Below the pieces are notes generated by a model. It saw nothing but the letters and a program-made list of their open reading frames with translations. It ran no database searches and was not told where the DNA came from. The position numbers were made by a program, and so were the translations under genes. Shown in pieces: positions 52,201-63,784 of a DNA stretch of 64,000 nucleotides (positions are counted from its first letter, which is position 1; every line of letters starts with the position of its first letter). Origin of the DNA: Cycas panzhihuaensis (taxonomy: Eukaryota; Cycadophyta); contig CM041465.1 of the NCBI GenBank assembly GCA_023213395.1, positions 60,581,741 to 60,645,740 of the forward strand, written 5' to 3'.

Positions 52201-53447
52201 ACCACCATATGTTTTTCATCAATTTTTTTTTTTTTAAATCTCGTCATGTATGGCTTCAGCTTGGTACCGTTTACCACTTTCGAAAGAATATTGCCATCAA
52301 GCTGTCTGAGTTGGACTACCCCATTCTTGCCAATGCGAATTACCTTATATGGCCCTAACCAACATAATTTCAACTTATCTGGTTTTGTTCGAAATTTACT
52401 GTCGTACATCAACACCAAGTCGCTCTCATAAAATTCTGGTAACTGTAAGTGTCGATCATGACAGCTTTTTCGTTGTTGTTTCTTGGTTTTCAATTCCCAC
52501 AATGCTTATGCTCTTCTTTCATCCAATTTCAGCAACTCAACGATCCTCTTGTTCCACAAATCTCGTTCGTTCATTCGTAGTTGGGCAGCTACTCGAAAGC
52601 TTTTTGCTTGGAACTCCAATGGAAGTACCGCTTCTAACTCGTAAACCAACTGAAAGGGTGTTTGCTTATGTGGCCATTTAATCATTGTCTGATCTGCCTA
52701 AAGGACAAAATGCAGTCGTTCTTCCCAATCCGTTTTGCCTTCATTGCAGATCTTAGATAGAGCTATTTTCAAAATTTTATTGGTACTCTCAACCTGGTCG
52801 TTAGCTCTAGGGTAATAGGGAGAAGATTGATAATGATGAATCATAAATTCGTTAGCCAAATGCTTTATGGTACTATTTAAAAAACTACTACCCTGGTCTA
52901 ATACTAGTTTGAAGGGACAACCAAAATGGACAATGATATTTTCATACAAGAATTTTGCAGTACTCATAGTATCACAATGCCTGAGGGGTCAGGCTTTCAT
53001 CCATTCTGTGGAGAAGTCGGTGGCTACTAGTATGTATCTGGCGTTTGTCCGCTTTGTGGAGGGGCTTATCGATCCAATGAAATCCAATCCCTATTTCTCA
53101 AAAGGTGCTTATGCCAAAATCGAATGTAAGGGCATAAAATGACATTTGTCAGGCTTGCCCACTCGCTGGTAGACGTCACAACATTCGAGACCTACTAATA
53201 GGATTTATCGAACTGTGGGTTCTACGCCTTGATGTTTGGCTGTGACTACTTCATGAGCTTCTCATAGGACACCTTGTACTTCGTGTTCTAGTATGCATCG
53301 TCTCAGCACACCATTCAGATCAAGCTTACATAACATTCCTAGTATTAATTGGAAGGGAAAAGTTTTATGAACAAAACATTGCCTTTCCACTCGTTCTAAT
53401 TCCCTAAGTGTTTGGTCGGTAGCCAAGTACTCAACAATCTCTTCGTA
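52128..53447 (-). pseudogene. Element C integrase
   Basis: The C-terminal part is 52128-52502 (LVLMYDSKFRTKPDKLKLCW, LGPYKVIRIGKNGVVQL). The core is at 52698-52967 (LVLDQGSSFLNSTIKHLANE, then ANDQVESTNKILKIAL with the catalytic Glu). The first-Asp segment and zinc region lie in 53000-53330 in broken frames (FDFIGSISPSTKRTNAR-like; RRCILEHEVQGVL). A TGA/TAG-rich stretch separates blocks. Matches element A integrase throughout. Confidence 0.88.
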
Positions 53448-54780
53448 TCATTTTGGTATGACCTCCACAGAAAATAATCGAGCATCAGGGAAATCATCTG
53501 GTACTCCCTTAGCTAGTTCCCCATTCGCTTCTTGCGATAGTACATCAAGTACAGTATGTTTCTCTCCTTTTTTGACGACAATTTTGAAATTAAACTCTTG
53601 AAACAACATCAGCCATTTGTTGATCCTGCGTTGCAAAATGGGTTTGTTTATCAAATATTTTAAGGCTTGATGATCCACAAAAAAGATAAACAGGTTGGCT
53701 AACAGATAATGTCTAAATTTTTGTAAGGCATAGACCATGCCTAAGCCTTCACGTTCAATAACGGAATAATTTCGCTTGGCATGCGTCAATTTCTTGCTAG
53801 CGAAATGAATGGGAAAATCCATGTTACTGTCGCCTAGTTGAGTCAAGACGCATCCAATTGCAATCAACGAAGCATCGACATGCACGTGAAACGACCGGTC
53901 CCAATCTGGAAATCTCAGAATGGGAGCTTTTGCAATTTTCTTCTTTAATAAATTGAATGCCAATTGTTGCCGCAGTTCCCATTGCCAAGTTGTTTTCTTC
54001 TTGAGTAAATTCTCTAGAGGGTTTGCAATCTGCGTGTACTCCTTAATGAATTTACGGTAATAACTTGTCATGCCAATAAAAGCCTTTACCTGCTTCATTA
54101 TCTTTGCTGTGGGAAAATTTAAAAGAATTGTTACTTTGCCCGGATCTGTTCGTAACCCCTCTTTGGTCATGATGTGCCTCAATAAAGATTCGAAGGAAAC
54201 CAAAAATGTACATTTCGTTGGGTTCAAGTAGAGATTACTTTTTTTACACATTTTTAGCATTAATCATAGGTTTGCTAAATGATCTTTCAACAATGAATAA
54301 ACTGTTCAATCATTTAAAAATACTTCAATTGACTTATCGATTGTTTGCCGAGAAATATTCAGAATTATCCTTTGGAAGGTGGCCGGTGCATTCGTCAATC
54401 CAAAGGGCATGACTTTATATGCATAAGTCCCCCACTCGGTAACAAAGGTCGTCTTCAACTAGTCTTATGCTGTTATTCCAACTTGATTATATCCATTAAA
54501 ACCATCTGTGAACGAATATACTTTGTGTTTGGCTACCTTTTCAAGAATATATTCAATGAACAGTATTGGAAATGGATCCTTCTTCGTTGCTTTGTTGAGG
54601 GCCCTGTAATCTATACAGATGCGAAGTTTTCCATTCTTTTTGGGTACCACCACTACTGGACTTATCCATTCGCTAGTTTCAACTTCAAAGATGTAGCCAA
54701 CCTCTAGTAGTTTGTCCAGTTCAGCTTTTACCTTTTCCTTGTACTTTGGATTCATTCGATAGGGGCGTTGTTGTAAAGGT
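53448..54780 (-). pseudogene. Element C reverse transcriptase and RNase H
   Basis: RT N-part at 54465-54755 (WISPVVVVPKKNGKLRICID, YSFTDGFNGYNQV). The catalytic-loop block near 54310 reads VFLND, stop, TVYS, where element A has VFLDDWTLYS, so the first catalytic Asp is lost and Trp became a stop. The frame 53448-54260 carries the thumb (AFIGMTSYYRKFIKEY), RNase H (FHVHVDASLIAIGCVLTQ, FFVDHQALKYLINKP) and DVLSQEANG. Confidence 0.9.
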
Positions 54781-55425
54781 TTTGCTCATTCTATCAATTC
54801 AATCCAGTGTTCTCCCAATTCCAGTGTTCTCCCAATTCCGGCGGCATCCCTTTTAAATCTTGATAAGACCAGGCAAAAACGCCTTTGTATTCTCCTTACT
54901 GAGCAAATCCCAATTTGTCAATTTCAATTTTTTGCACTGATTGTACCATAAACTTGAGATTCCTTCAAGGGTCTGAGCCCATCTTTGCACCCATTCACGT
55001 CTTGGAACTTGCTTTCTTTTCCAGACTTGTTCACAATTCTTTATATGAGCCGTGGGGTTATCGCCATGTCGAAACGTCGACAGTTCATTTTCTCATTTTT
55101 GAAATCTTAATAAAAAATTTTTACGTAATTCATTCCATGATTTAAAATTGCTACCATAAACATAAAACCATATAGCAGTTTGACCCTCAAGAGACAATTG
55201 TAACAACAAGTAACAAGAATCTTCGTGCTGATTATTATTCATTAACAATTGTGTACAATACTCTATATGATTACTTGCTTGGTTTACTTGGCCTCATAAT
55301 TTATTTGCATTCATGAAACTTTCTTTCAAGTTCCTTACAATTTCTTTTGTTTGAAAAATCACTGCTTCAATATTTGAAATTGTTTGATCTTTTGGTTCCG
55401 AAGGGTCCATACATACTTCTAGTAT
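54781..55425 (-). other. Element C protease-to-RT spacer and frame-broken gag-like text
   Basis: Between RT and protease. A pre-RT stretch equivalent to the A spacer would lie here, but 55100-55340 on minus has gag-core-like words (QASNHIEYCTQLLMNNNQHE), suggesting an extra piece or strong divergence. I could not resolve it further. Confidence 0.35.
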
Positions 55426-56019
55426 TTAGCATGGAGTGGATTCTATTTCACCCCAAGCATTTTGCAACCAATTCATCATATATGCCGACGATGCACTACT
55501 TGGTAAGGTCAGTTGTAACTGATATGCAATTTCCAAACATGGGCTCACGGTGGGTTTTGATCCCACAATTGTGGACGATGCTTGTTCTTCATCTGCTATC
55601 TTCTCAATGTGAAGCCTACCTGAGCATAATGGCAAGGTCACAACTTTGTTTCTTGCCTTCAATGTAAATTGAAACTCTCCCCAATCTTGAATAACCTTTG
55701 TGGCTAATAGCCATGGTCTGCCCAACAATGTTGGATAAGATCTCTTTTCGTTTTGCATCTGCACCACTGCAAAGTCCATCAAGACGGGGATCCTTGCAAC
55801 TATGGTTGGTACATTCATCAACGTTTCCATTGGTCTAATTTGCAATTGGTTAGCCAATCTTATTGAATAATCTGGACAAACCATTTTCGACCTTCCCAAT
55901 TCCCCGTCCACAATTGTTTTGCATAGCATCGTCCCAAAAATGACCATTGGCACCCTCGGGTTAACCCCTTTGTCTTTAACGGCTCTCATCACAAGCTTTT
56001 CTATTTGGTTTAAAATCAA
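55426..56019 (-). pseudogene. Element C aspartic protease
   Basis: VPMVIFGTMLCKTIVDGELG has the active-site region (DGG/DSG changed, and about ten residues missing before CPDYSIRLANQLQIRPM compared with element A). Then TLLGRPWLLATKVIQDWGEF near residue 95. Colinear with A 5800-6480. Confidence 0.83.
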
Positions 56020-56379
56020 TTGTTGAAAATAGCCAGCCTCCCATCATTTGAATACAATAGCAATGGGGATTGAGACTCTTAATTCAATTAATAAATCCTT
56101 AAACCATTTGAAGCCTTTGCCATGGATTCATACCTTCTTTTGGATGGAGTTTTTCGGGGGCTGATCATCGTTTATATGTCTGCCCCTTAAATTGCCCCTT
56201 GTGCTAAAATTCTTCTTGTTGAGCCTCGCCCATTGCATCTTGCAGAATCTTGATGACTTCTTGGAGTCTTTATTTCTCTACTATTGGATCTAGAAGAGTG
56301 ACTTGAATAGGCGCTGTAGTTACTTTCTTGCTTCATGCTTGTAATTGAAGAGGCACCTCCTTATCTAGGACAATCGTGA

Positions 56380-58143
56380 CCAAATTAGCATTTTGTGATT
56401 TATTTTTTGAACAATTTGTCCACTCGTGATATGTCGGTCTACATTCTTCACCACCTTTTTTCTCTAATGGGCAGTATTATCTAAAATGCCCCTCTCTTTG
56501 GCATAGAAAGCAACGGTCTGGCTTCGTATTCCCTTTATATCGTTTTCTTGATCTCTCTGTCTTCTAAAGGAATACATTGTGGATGTCATTATTAGGTCGA
56601 GAAAAACATTCCCACGTATTATGGTTAGTTTTTCTACAATACTCACACCACATTACTGGTTTATTATGTTCATTTCTTAGATGGCCTTACTGATTGCAAG
56701 GTGGGGGGCACCACATATTGTCTCGCGACTTTTCCAATCATAACCTGGCTAATTCTGTACGTAATTTTCCCATTTCTTGATTCTGGTGCATATTAGCAGC
56801 TATTGGTACTGACAGTTGATGTTTTAATGCTTCTACCTCTATTTTCAGTGCTTCGATCTCCAGATTTGTTCCCATCTGGGGTGTTTGATTGTATGTTACC
56901 CATGTTTGCACTCTTGATGATGGTTGAGGAAAAGCTTGTCCCATTTGTGTCGTCTATTGCATTGCCCATTGAGAGTATGCAGTCTTCATTTAATTTTCAA
57001 ACTTTAGGGCTAACTCGCATACTTGTTCATAGTTGTTTATCGAGTGCAACACAACTTTATCCCTCAATAGTGGGATTAAGCTTTGGACGAAGTATTTCAT
57101 TGCCAACATCGGGTTGATTGCTGTTATTGGTTGTATCTTGTTCATTATTACCCTCATTCGACCATCAAAATCATTTACGGACTCTCCAAGGTATTGCTTT
57201 GTTTCCTCTAAGGCTTAAAAGATGGCCATGGGATCTCTCAAGTTTTGGAATTAATCCAAAATTTGATCTTGCAATCTTTCCCACAATAAATTTTATGCTG
57301 CAGTATACTGGAACCATGCAATTGTCGCTCCCCACAATGTAGAAAAGAATCAAGCTTTTATCTCCTCTAGGTCTGTGACTTTCTTCATTTTTAGCATATT
57401 TTTGAATAATGCTAAGTGGTTTCCCAGCTTTGTGGATCCATCAAATTGTATGCTTGAAAAAGCCGAATCGTTTTGTACAATGATACAAGGTTCGACCGGT
57501 CCTGCTTCACTCCCTTGACCCGTTCCATTTAATGGCTGATTACCACTTCCTCCTACATTAGTAAAAAGCGACTGGTTTGACGATGGGTCTCCACCTCCTG
57601 AGTTCTCCCTTGGTGGTGGGATTTTACCTCCTGCGCTCCCTCCTGGACTTACCATTATTGACTTGGAAAGAGGATTTAAAATATGACTCAAAGGGGTTCT
57701 GACTTCCAACCAATGATGGTTCCACTCCCTATCTGTTGTACTGTACAACTCTAATTCAATTGAATCACTTTTACCTTCTTGAGATGGTGAATCCTCGACA
57801 GGTTCCTCCTCACTTTTCCTCTTTTCGACTTCTATTTCAATGGGATCCTCTTCCAATGCATACCCTTGGTTATTCGCAGCTTGTATTGTCTTTTCTTTGA
57901 TAGACTCTCCAATATTTCCGCCTTTGTTTGCCTTTTGCCTTCCACACTCGATTTTCTTCTTCCAATCGAGTTAGCAAGTGGTCGCCTCTTCACTTGCTTC
58001 TTTGGTGTGATTATAAATCTTGGCTTTCTTACTCCAGTCTAGAGTCTATCCTTATCCTAGCGCTCTCTGCGTTCTCTTCGTGATTCTGTTTCTACCCTGA
58101 GTGGCATAGAAGAGGACTCGATTGTTTACTTGGCTTTGCCCAT
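56380..58143 (-). pseudogene. Element C gag polyprotein
   Basis: A start at 58143 (MGKAK then a stop) gives a basic N-terminal region. The open frame 57350-57856 holds ELELYSTTDREWN and the beginning of the gag core (SIQFDGSTKLGNHLALFKNM). The core continues in broken frames to 56950, with the coil-like LEIEALKIEVEALKHQLSV at 56738-56944. Cysteine knuckles follow in 56390-56680. Matches element A gag. Confidence 0.85.
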
Positions 58144-58174
58144 TATGGCATTTTAATTCACCCAACTTTTATTA

Positions 58175-58187
58175 GGCAACGAAACCA
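58175..58187 (-). promoter_or_regulatory. Element C primer-binding site
   Basis: TGGTTTCGTTGCC on minus, three bases after the 5' LTR; nearly identical to the B site. Confidence 0.65.
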
Positions 58188-58190
58188 ATG

Positions 58191-59061
58191 TGTGTCATGC
58201 ACCTATTCATCTACAAGTCATTCACTAATGAATAAGGCAAGTACAAGGAACACTTGTCATGATGCAAAACATAATATCATTAGAGATAGGGAATTGTGTC
58301 TAGTCCTCTCACAACCAGACGCAAACCCAACAATACCTAGAAAGTCAACTAGCAAGTCGAGCCTACAACAACGAGATTCTTGCAAAATAATGCTCAAGCC
58401 TTTCCCGTCCTGTGTGTACCCCTTTTTACATTGTCCCATTTTTATTTATTCATGACATTCCAACGATTTCAACCACCATTGGTTACAAACTAGAATAACT
58501 GATAACAGTTGGCCTTCTCCCTCATTACATCAATTTGTACCCAAAAATACATCTTATTACGATCAGCTCGTAATTGTGTTCTGACTGCGATCAACTCGCG
58601 ATCCTAACTGCGATCTTCTCATACTTGCGACCCCGACCATGATCAACTCGCACTTACGACCCAGATTGCGATCAATTTGCACTTACAACCCAAACTGCGA
58701 TTTGCTCGCAATCACGACCGGAACTGTGATCTGCGTGCAATCACGATCCGAATTCATGACCCCAACTGTGATCTACTCGCACTCTCGACCCTGATTGCGA
58801 TTTGCTCGTACTCGCAACCCAGACTGCAATCTGCTCGCGACCAACTACTATCAACTCATAATCACGACTTTAACTGCGATCTGCTCGTACTCATGACTCA
58901 AGTCACAATCTACTCGTGATCGCAATCCGATTGCAATCTGCTCGCAATCACCCCCTCGACTACAATCTGCTCGTAGCCAGACTATAATTTGTTTGCGACT
59001 TGACTACATCCATCCACAATCTTTCACAATTTCAAAGTTCTTTTACAAAACTATGTGTGCG
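58191..59061 (-). repeat. Element C 5' LTR
   Basis: On plus from TGTGTCATGCACC to CTATGTGTGCG (871 bp; the final A of the expected CA is G). Contains the tandem array at about 58555-58995 and, near the left side, the inverted repeat conserved with the element A LTR (GTCTGGTTGTGAGAGGAC on minus, about 58300-58322). Confidence 0.92.
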
Positions 59062-59245
59062 AGACTGTCTTACAAATGAAGAAGGATCCTCTATTTATAG
59101 TTTTCAAAATCAACCTCTTGATTTTCCCTCCAAAAAACCAACTTCATAATAAAATAAAATAAATTATCTTCTTTTAATTCTCCTAAAAACCGATTTCATA
59201 ATAATAATTTCTCTTATAAAACAGACTTCCTTTTTTATTTTGGGA
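59061..59245 (-). repeat. Element F LTR tail, duplicate copy
   Basis: Matches 46400-46604: same run through CTCTATTTATAG, CCAACTTCATAATAAAATAA and ends GGGAATGCTACA before ACTTAAAGC. It has the F/D junction, so it derives from the F-in-D locus and not from an independent F insertion. Confidence 0.88.
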
Positions 59246-59990
59246 ATGCTACAACTTAAAGCATCTTTGGGAAGTACTCTGAGTTCTAGAAGAAAACCAA
59301 TCCTCCGCAAATAAGTCTAAATGCACTTTTAGACAAACAGAATTAGAATACTTGGGTCATATCGCCACCCAGGGCAGAGTCAAGATGGATCCCAAAAAGG
59401 TCCAAGCCACCATAAATCATTGTACACCAATCAATGTCATAGATGTCAGATGTTTTCTAGGAACAACCGAATTCTTGTGACGTTTTGTTAGAGGATATGT
59501 AAGCACAACAACACCCTTGACAAACCTCACAAAGAAGAAAGCATACATTTGGCACGATCTAACAGAAAAGGCTTTCCAAGGATTAAAGAACGCCATGGTC
59601 ATAAGCCCCATCTTAGCCATGTTGGACTTCTATGAACCATTCGCTCTAGAATGTGATGCACCTAGAGTAGGATTAGGAGCACTTCTTCTTCAAAATCAAC
59701 GACCTATAGCTTATGCAAGTTGGAAACTAAATGCGCAAGAAAGATTGAAACATATTTATGACAAGGGAATGCTTGCAATTATACATGCCATCCACTATTG
59801 ACGACAATATTACTAGGTAGCAAATTCTCGATCAAAATGAATCATAATAGCGTCAAGTAATTTTTCAATCAAAGCTTCTTATTAAGCGAACAACAAAAAT
59901 GGGTAAGTAAGCTACAAGCCTTCGATTTTTATATCATCTATAGGAAGGGAAAAGAAAATGTGGTTGCGGATGCATTATCTAGGATTCTAG
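59246..59990 (+). pseudogene. Element D RT 3' part and RNase H (second copy)
   Basis: Second copy of 46605-46869 joined directly to the homologue of 47380-47880 (LTKKKAYIWHDLTEKAFQGL, LECDAPRVGLGALLLQNQRP), without the copia fragment. About 5 % different from the first copy by eye in the RNase H part. Confidence 0.9.
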
Positions 59991-61060
59991 AACAATCGAC
60001 ATGCTAGGCTATCTTAGTGGTCAAACCCAACTAGACACACGAATTGACACAAGAATTCAAGGAAGATTTAGCATCACAACAAATACTCCAAAAAATTCAA
60101 GAAGGGATATAGACAGATTACAAATTGTGAAACAATTTGATATTATATTGGGGGAAGATCTTTGTTTCTCATACCCTCAACATTCAAGGAGAAGTTCTTC
60201 CAAAAAGCTTACATAACAGTATTGATAGGGCACAAGCATTGATAAAATATATTGCTAAGTCCGTAATATATTTTTCTAAAAGGGATTAAAGGTAGACCTC
60301 TACAAGTTTTTTTCTAAATGCAACCCTTATCAAAGAAATAAAAGTGAAAGTATCAAAATTCTAGGATTACTTCAATTGTTACATGTGTCAGAACAAAAAT
60401 AGGAAGAAACATCAGTGGATGTTTTCATAGTTTAAACTATATCAGAGGGCAAAGATTTGATGTTTGTTGTACTAGATCAACTAACCAAGTATGCACAGTT
60501 TAAATGTATGCAATCCATAGTTGAAGCTAGCCAAGTCACCAATTTATTTGTTAAAGAAATCCATAGTGTATGGTTTTCTCAACATCATAGCAAGTGATTG
60601 CAATCGAAAATTCACAAACAACTTTTGGCAAGACATGTTTTGACTAGTAGGAACTAAGCTCACGATGAGCACAACATATCATGTCCAAATAGATAGACAA
60701 AAGTATTAAATAAATGTTTGGAAGGCTAGCTACGAAATTTTCATTGGATAAGCAATAACATTAGCATAAGTGGTTACATCTCACTGAATGGTGGTACAAC
60801 ACTACCTATTATACATTAGCTAAGATGATGCCTTTTCAAGCATTTTATGGGTATGAGCTCCCATTCCTTCTCACATGGGCTGGTAACTCCAATGTACCCG
60901 GATTAACAACAACAATTTGTTCAGGTTCAGGCATCACAAATTTTGAAGGACAATCTTAGCTTAGCAAGGAATTGAATGAAGTAGCAAACCAACTTGCACA
61001 GATTCAAAAGATTGTTTGAGAAGGGGGATTGGGTGTTTTAAAGCTTCAACCATACAAACA
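59991..61060 (+). pseudogene. Element D integrase (second copy, extends to the end)
   Basis: Repeats 47881-48520 and continues past the C insertion point: MFVVLDQLTKYAQF (about 60460), DCNRKFTNNFWQDMF (about 60597), MSTTYHVQIDRQ (about 60666, Gln for Gly-Gln), then YGYELPFLLTWAG (about 60850). Multiple frame breaks. Confidence 0.8.
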
Positions 61061-61084
61061 ATCTACTGTAAAACAAACAGGGAG

Positions 61085-61440
61085 GAATAAATTGCAACCA
61101 TGATTTTTTGGGCCTTATCAGATCTTGGAAAGGTAGGAGAAGTAGCATATTGGCTAGAGCTACCACACACTAGCAATGTGCATGAGGTGTTTCATATTTC
61201 CTGTTTCAAACTGAAATTAGGACAAACCATGATGGTATAGACAGAATTTTTAGTATTGGACGAAGAAGGGAAGTTGATTGTAGAACTTAAAGGCATCCTC
61301 TAGATTTGGATCAAACAACTTTGATCCAAGGAGATTCAAGAAGATCAAATGGAAGAACCTCAATAAGGAAAATGCCACATGGAAATTTAAAGGATGGTAC
61401 CAACAATATTCTTGCATCCCCATGCTTTGAGGGCAAAGTA
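61085..61440 (+). pseudogene. Element D chromodomain
   Basis: LPHTSNVHEVFHISCFKLKL (about 61160), LVLDEEGKLIVELKGIL (about 61252), then in another frame RRFKKIKWKNLNKENATWKF (about 61330), the conserved chromodomain segment also seen in G. Followed by the GCTTTGAGGGCAAAG motif also present after the G chromodomain. Confidence 0.85.
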
Positions 61441-61474
61441 TGTTCTCAGCCGCGGGCGGTGAGAGGGGGGCACT

Positions 61475-61911
61475 TGTAGCATTTTTTTTTTTTGGCTGAC
61501 TTCCTCTTAAGTCTGGCAGACTTCTTTTCTTTAGATTTTGGCCAACTTCTTATGTGAAAAACTGGCTTCTATTTTTTCACCTATACATAGGGCATCCTGC
61601 CCCTATTAGGAAATCAGAATTGGAAGACATTCGATCTGTTGTTTTTTGGCCCTAGTTGGGATCTACTCTAGGAGAACATGTTGCCTCAAAGAGGGGACAT
61701 TCTGGGCTACTTCATTTGTAAGATTTTGACTCTCTTATGAATAATATTGAGCTGCCATTATTGTTTCTGTAATCAGTATTCTCAGTGAATGTTTGAGATC
61801 TGTTATTTTATTTGTCATAATATTATATGATATATTTTGATATGCTTTGCAAAATAGCTTAGAATTTGTGTTTCTGCTAATTGGTTGTGAATCTCTGCTG
61901 GGACTTCCACA
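61475..61911 (+). repeat. Element D 3' LTR
   Basis: Preceded by GGTGAGAGGGGGGCACT. Starts TGTAGCATTTTT, ends GGGACTTCCACA; 437 bp. Matches 36896-37338. Confidence 0.9.
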
Positions 61912-63784
61912 ACTTATGTAAGATGCTTATGACAATCGAGACAAAGTGAGTTTCATGTGTATGGTACACTCTGTCATCTTGGTTGTCAATGGATGGTGAT
62001 TTAGCTGAAATATTCAATAATGATTAATTTATAGTATTTCCTCTTGGATATCAGCTATAATGGGAGACAGCATTTCATGACAATTCATATTTTCATTTCT
62101 TGCTATTGAACTCCCTCCTACTTGTACTAGATGTGTAACTTGGCTTGCATTAGGTGCTGATCTTCAAGGTATCTATCTCCAGAATTCTTTGCTTTTTGTC
62201 ATGTTTGACTAGAAATTTGAGGCTGACAACTTTACTTTGTCAGGACCTTGTATTGGAGGACCAGAGTGGGACAAGCCTTCCTTTGTGGTATTATGTGCAA
62301 GTTATATAATGCCAAAGTACTTTGCTTCCCTGCTTTAACATCCTCTTGGGATATTAGTGCCTGCAGTTTTCTATTGGGTGTGTTTCACCGTGTCTTTGGT
62401 TAGAACTGTTTGCCATCTGAATCATGGAGATCTGTATTAAATGTCAATGAATTAATCATTGTTGGAAATATTCATCCATTTACTGATACCTCTTCTGCCT
62501 GTTTTTGTGCTTCACACGCTTCTAAAATCCTTGATGTTTCTATGAGAGAATTGTCAAGTCCTTGATCTTTCCATCCTTTCGCTTTTTTCTTGGCCTTTAG
62601 AACTCTTTCCTTGTCTGAACGTAAAGTAATGGGTCCTGTGCAATGTCGAAAGAGTCCTCATGTAGTTGTATCGTCTCATTTTGATATCATTTTTCATATT
62701 TCTTTCCTTTTTTAGTTTTTTTTTTGGGCACGCTTCTTTTGGCAGGTGGTTTCCCAAATTTGTAGTCCCATCCCCACTTCGTTGTTCTGGGTCCCCCCAG
62801 TCTGGTGATTTGTTCCCTTATTCTAGATCCCACCACCTTTTGTCCTTGGATTATTAGCTTCTAATGCTACCCCTGGTGTCCAGTTTGAACTCTGCATATC
62901 TTTGTTCATCTAATTTTATATAGTTTGTATCTCTAATTCTCCAAATCTGTTTATGTTTCAAATTTGACTTTTGTGCTTCCAAACAAGGCCCAGCCAATCT
63001 TAATGCTATCTCCAGCAAGATTTACAAGTCTGTTCACATTTGTAATTCTGATCCGGATTTGGTTGTAGTTGTTGACAAATCCTCGCTAAAAGCCAATGCA
63101 GGCGAGCAGAAGGAGAATATGTTAATTTGCAACATTCAACTCCTTTTTCCTTTTTTTTTCCAGAATGAGCCATTATCGCATGGCGAAGGTTTAGAAGCAC
63201 ATTATTGTAGTCACATAATACATTATATGGCAGATTTTGAAATTTCAATGATTTGAATTTTGAAAATTTTGGAGAATTCAACTGTGTTTGCTGGTGAATG
63301 CTGTCTGCCAATAAGCCTTGCCATTTGACTTCCAGCGACGGTACTAAATTCTGTTGGGTAAATTAGTATTGTTATTATCTTTTAAATAGTTTTTTGTTGT
63401 GTTAAAGTTGTCTTATTATGCTAATTTGGGATTCACAATGTTTCCATGGATGCATTAAATACATGAACCTCAGAAGTACATTGGATCCATACAGGTGCTT
63501 TGTGTCAGTTTTAGGAGGATTAGTGGTCAATCTTAGGGAAATCTGTTGACATAAACAAATGAGACCAGCTAGGATATCATCTGAAACACGGTTTAATATA
63601 TTACAGAAACATATGAATAGGCAAGAATGTTGATCACTTTAATACTTTTCCAAGAGTATGTGTCTGAGTCTGTGTCCTTTTCAATTATGATGAACTTCCA
63701 TTAAGTTTTTTTTCTTCATTTGTGCACAATGTATAATATTTTGAATAATGATTCTGAAGATATCCTGAATTGCATATGTTTCAG
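61912..63784 (+). other. Non-repetitive AT-rich sequence, probable intron
   Basis: No retroelement domain and no good exon found on either strand. T-rich plus strand, typical of plant introns, ending in ATATGTTTCAG, a good 3' splice site, at 63784. Short ORFs (62554-62757, 62666-62857, 63006-63311) have no recognisable products. The preceding exon of the hydrolase gene (ending before the His-Gly-Thr-Ser junction) is not in this stretch. Confidence 0.65.

Larger units (their letters stand above)
48521..59061 (-). mobile_element. Element C: Ty3/gypsy with extra post-integrase ORF, hosts a TRIM
   Basis: Minus-strand order: 5' LTR 58191-59061, PBS, gag, protease, RT, RNase H, integrase, repeat spacer, extra ORF, TRIM insertion, purine tract and 3' LTR 48521-49387. 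Sister lineage of element A in every module. LTR copies differ by roughly 10 % by eye. No 5-bp TSD is seen; instead a long segment of host element D is present on both sides. Confidence 0.92.
36896..61911 (+). mobile_element. Element D: Ty3/gypsy chromovirus, heavily interrupted and partly duplicated
   Basis: 5' LTR (about 36896-37338), iMet PBS, gag, protease and RT to 41207; after F, the rest of RT, RNase H and integrase to 48520; after C, a second copy of the RT-RNase H-integrase part, then the chromodomain and 3' LTR (61475-61911). Host to a NUMT-containing patch, F, a copia fragment and C. Gag and pol resemble element G. No matching TSD is evident at its outer ends, which fits later rearrangement. 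Confidence 0.82.

Noticed and set aside
59061-59245. A second independent element F insertion
   Set aside because: The F LTR tail joins D at exactly the same base as at 46604/46605, so it is a duplicated junction.
62554-63311. Short ORFs before the hydrolase exon as additional exons
   Set aside because: None matches the expected preceding exon of ABHD17-like proteins, and the composition is intron-like.
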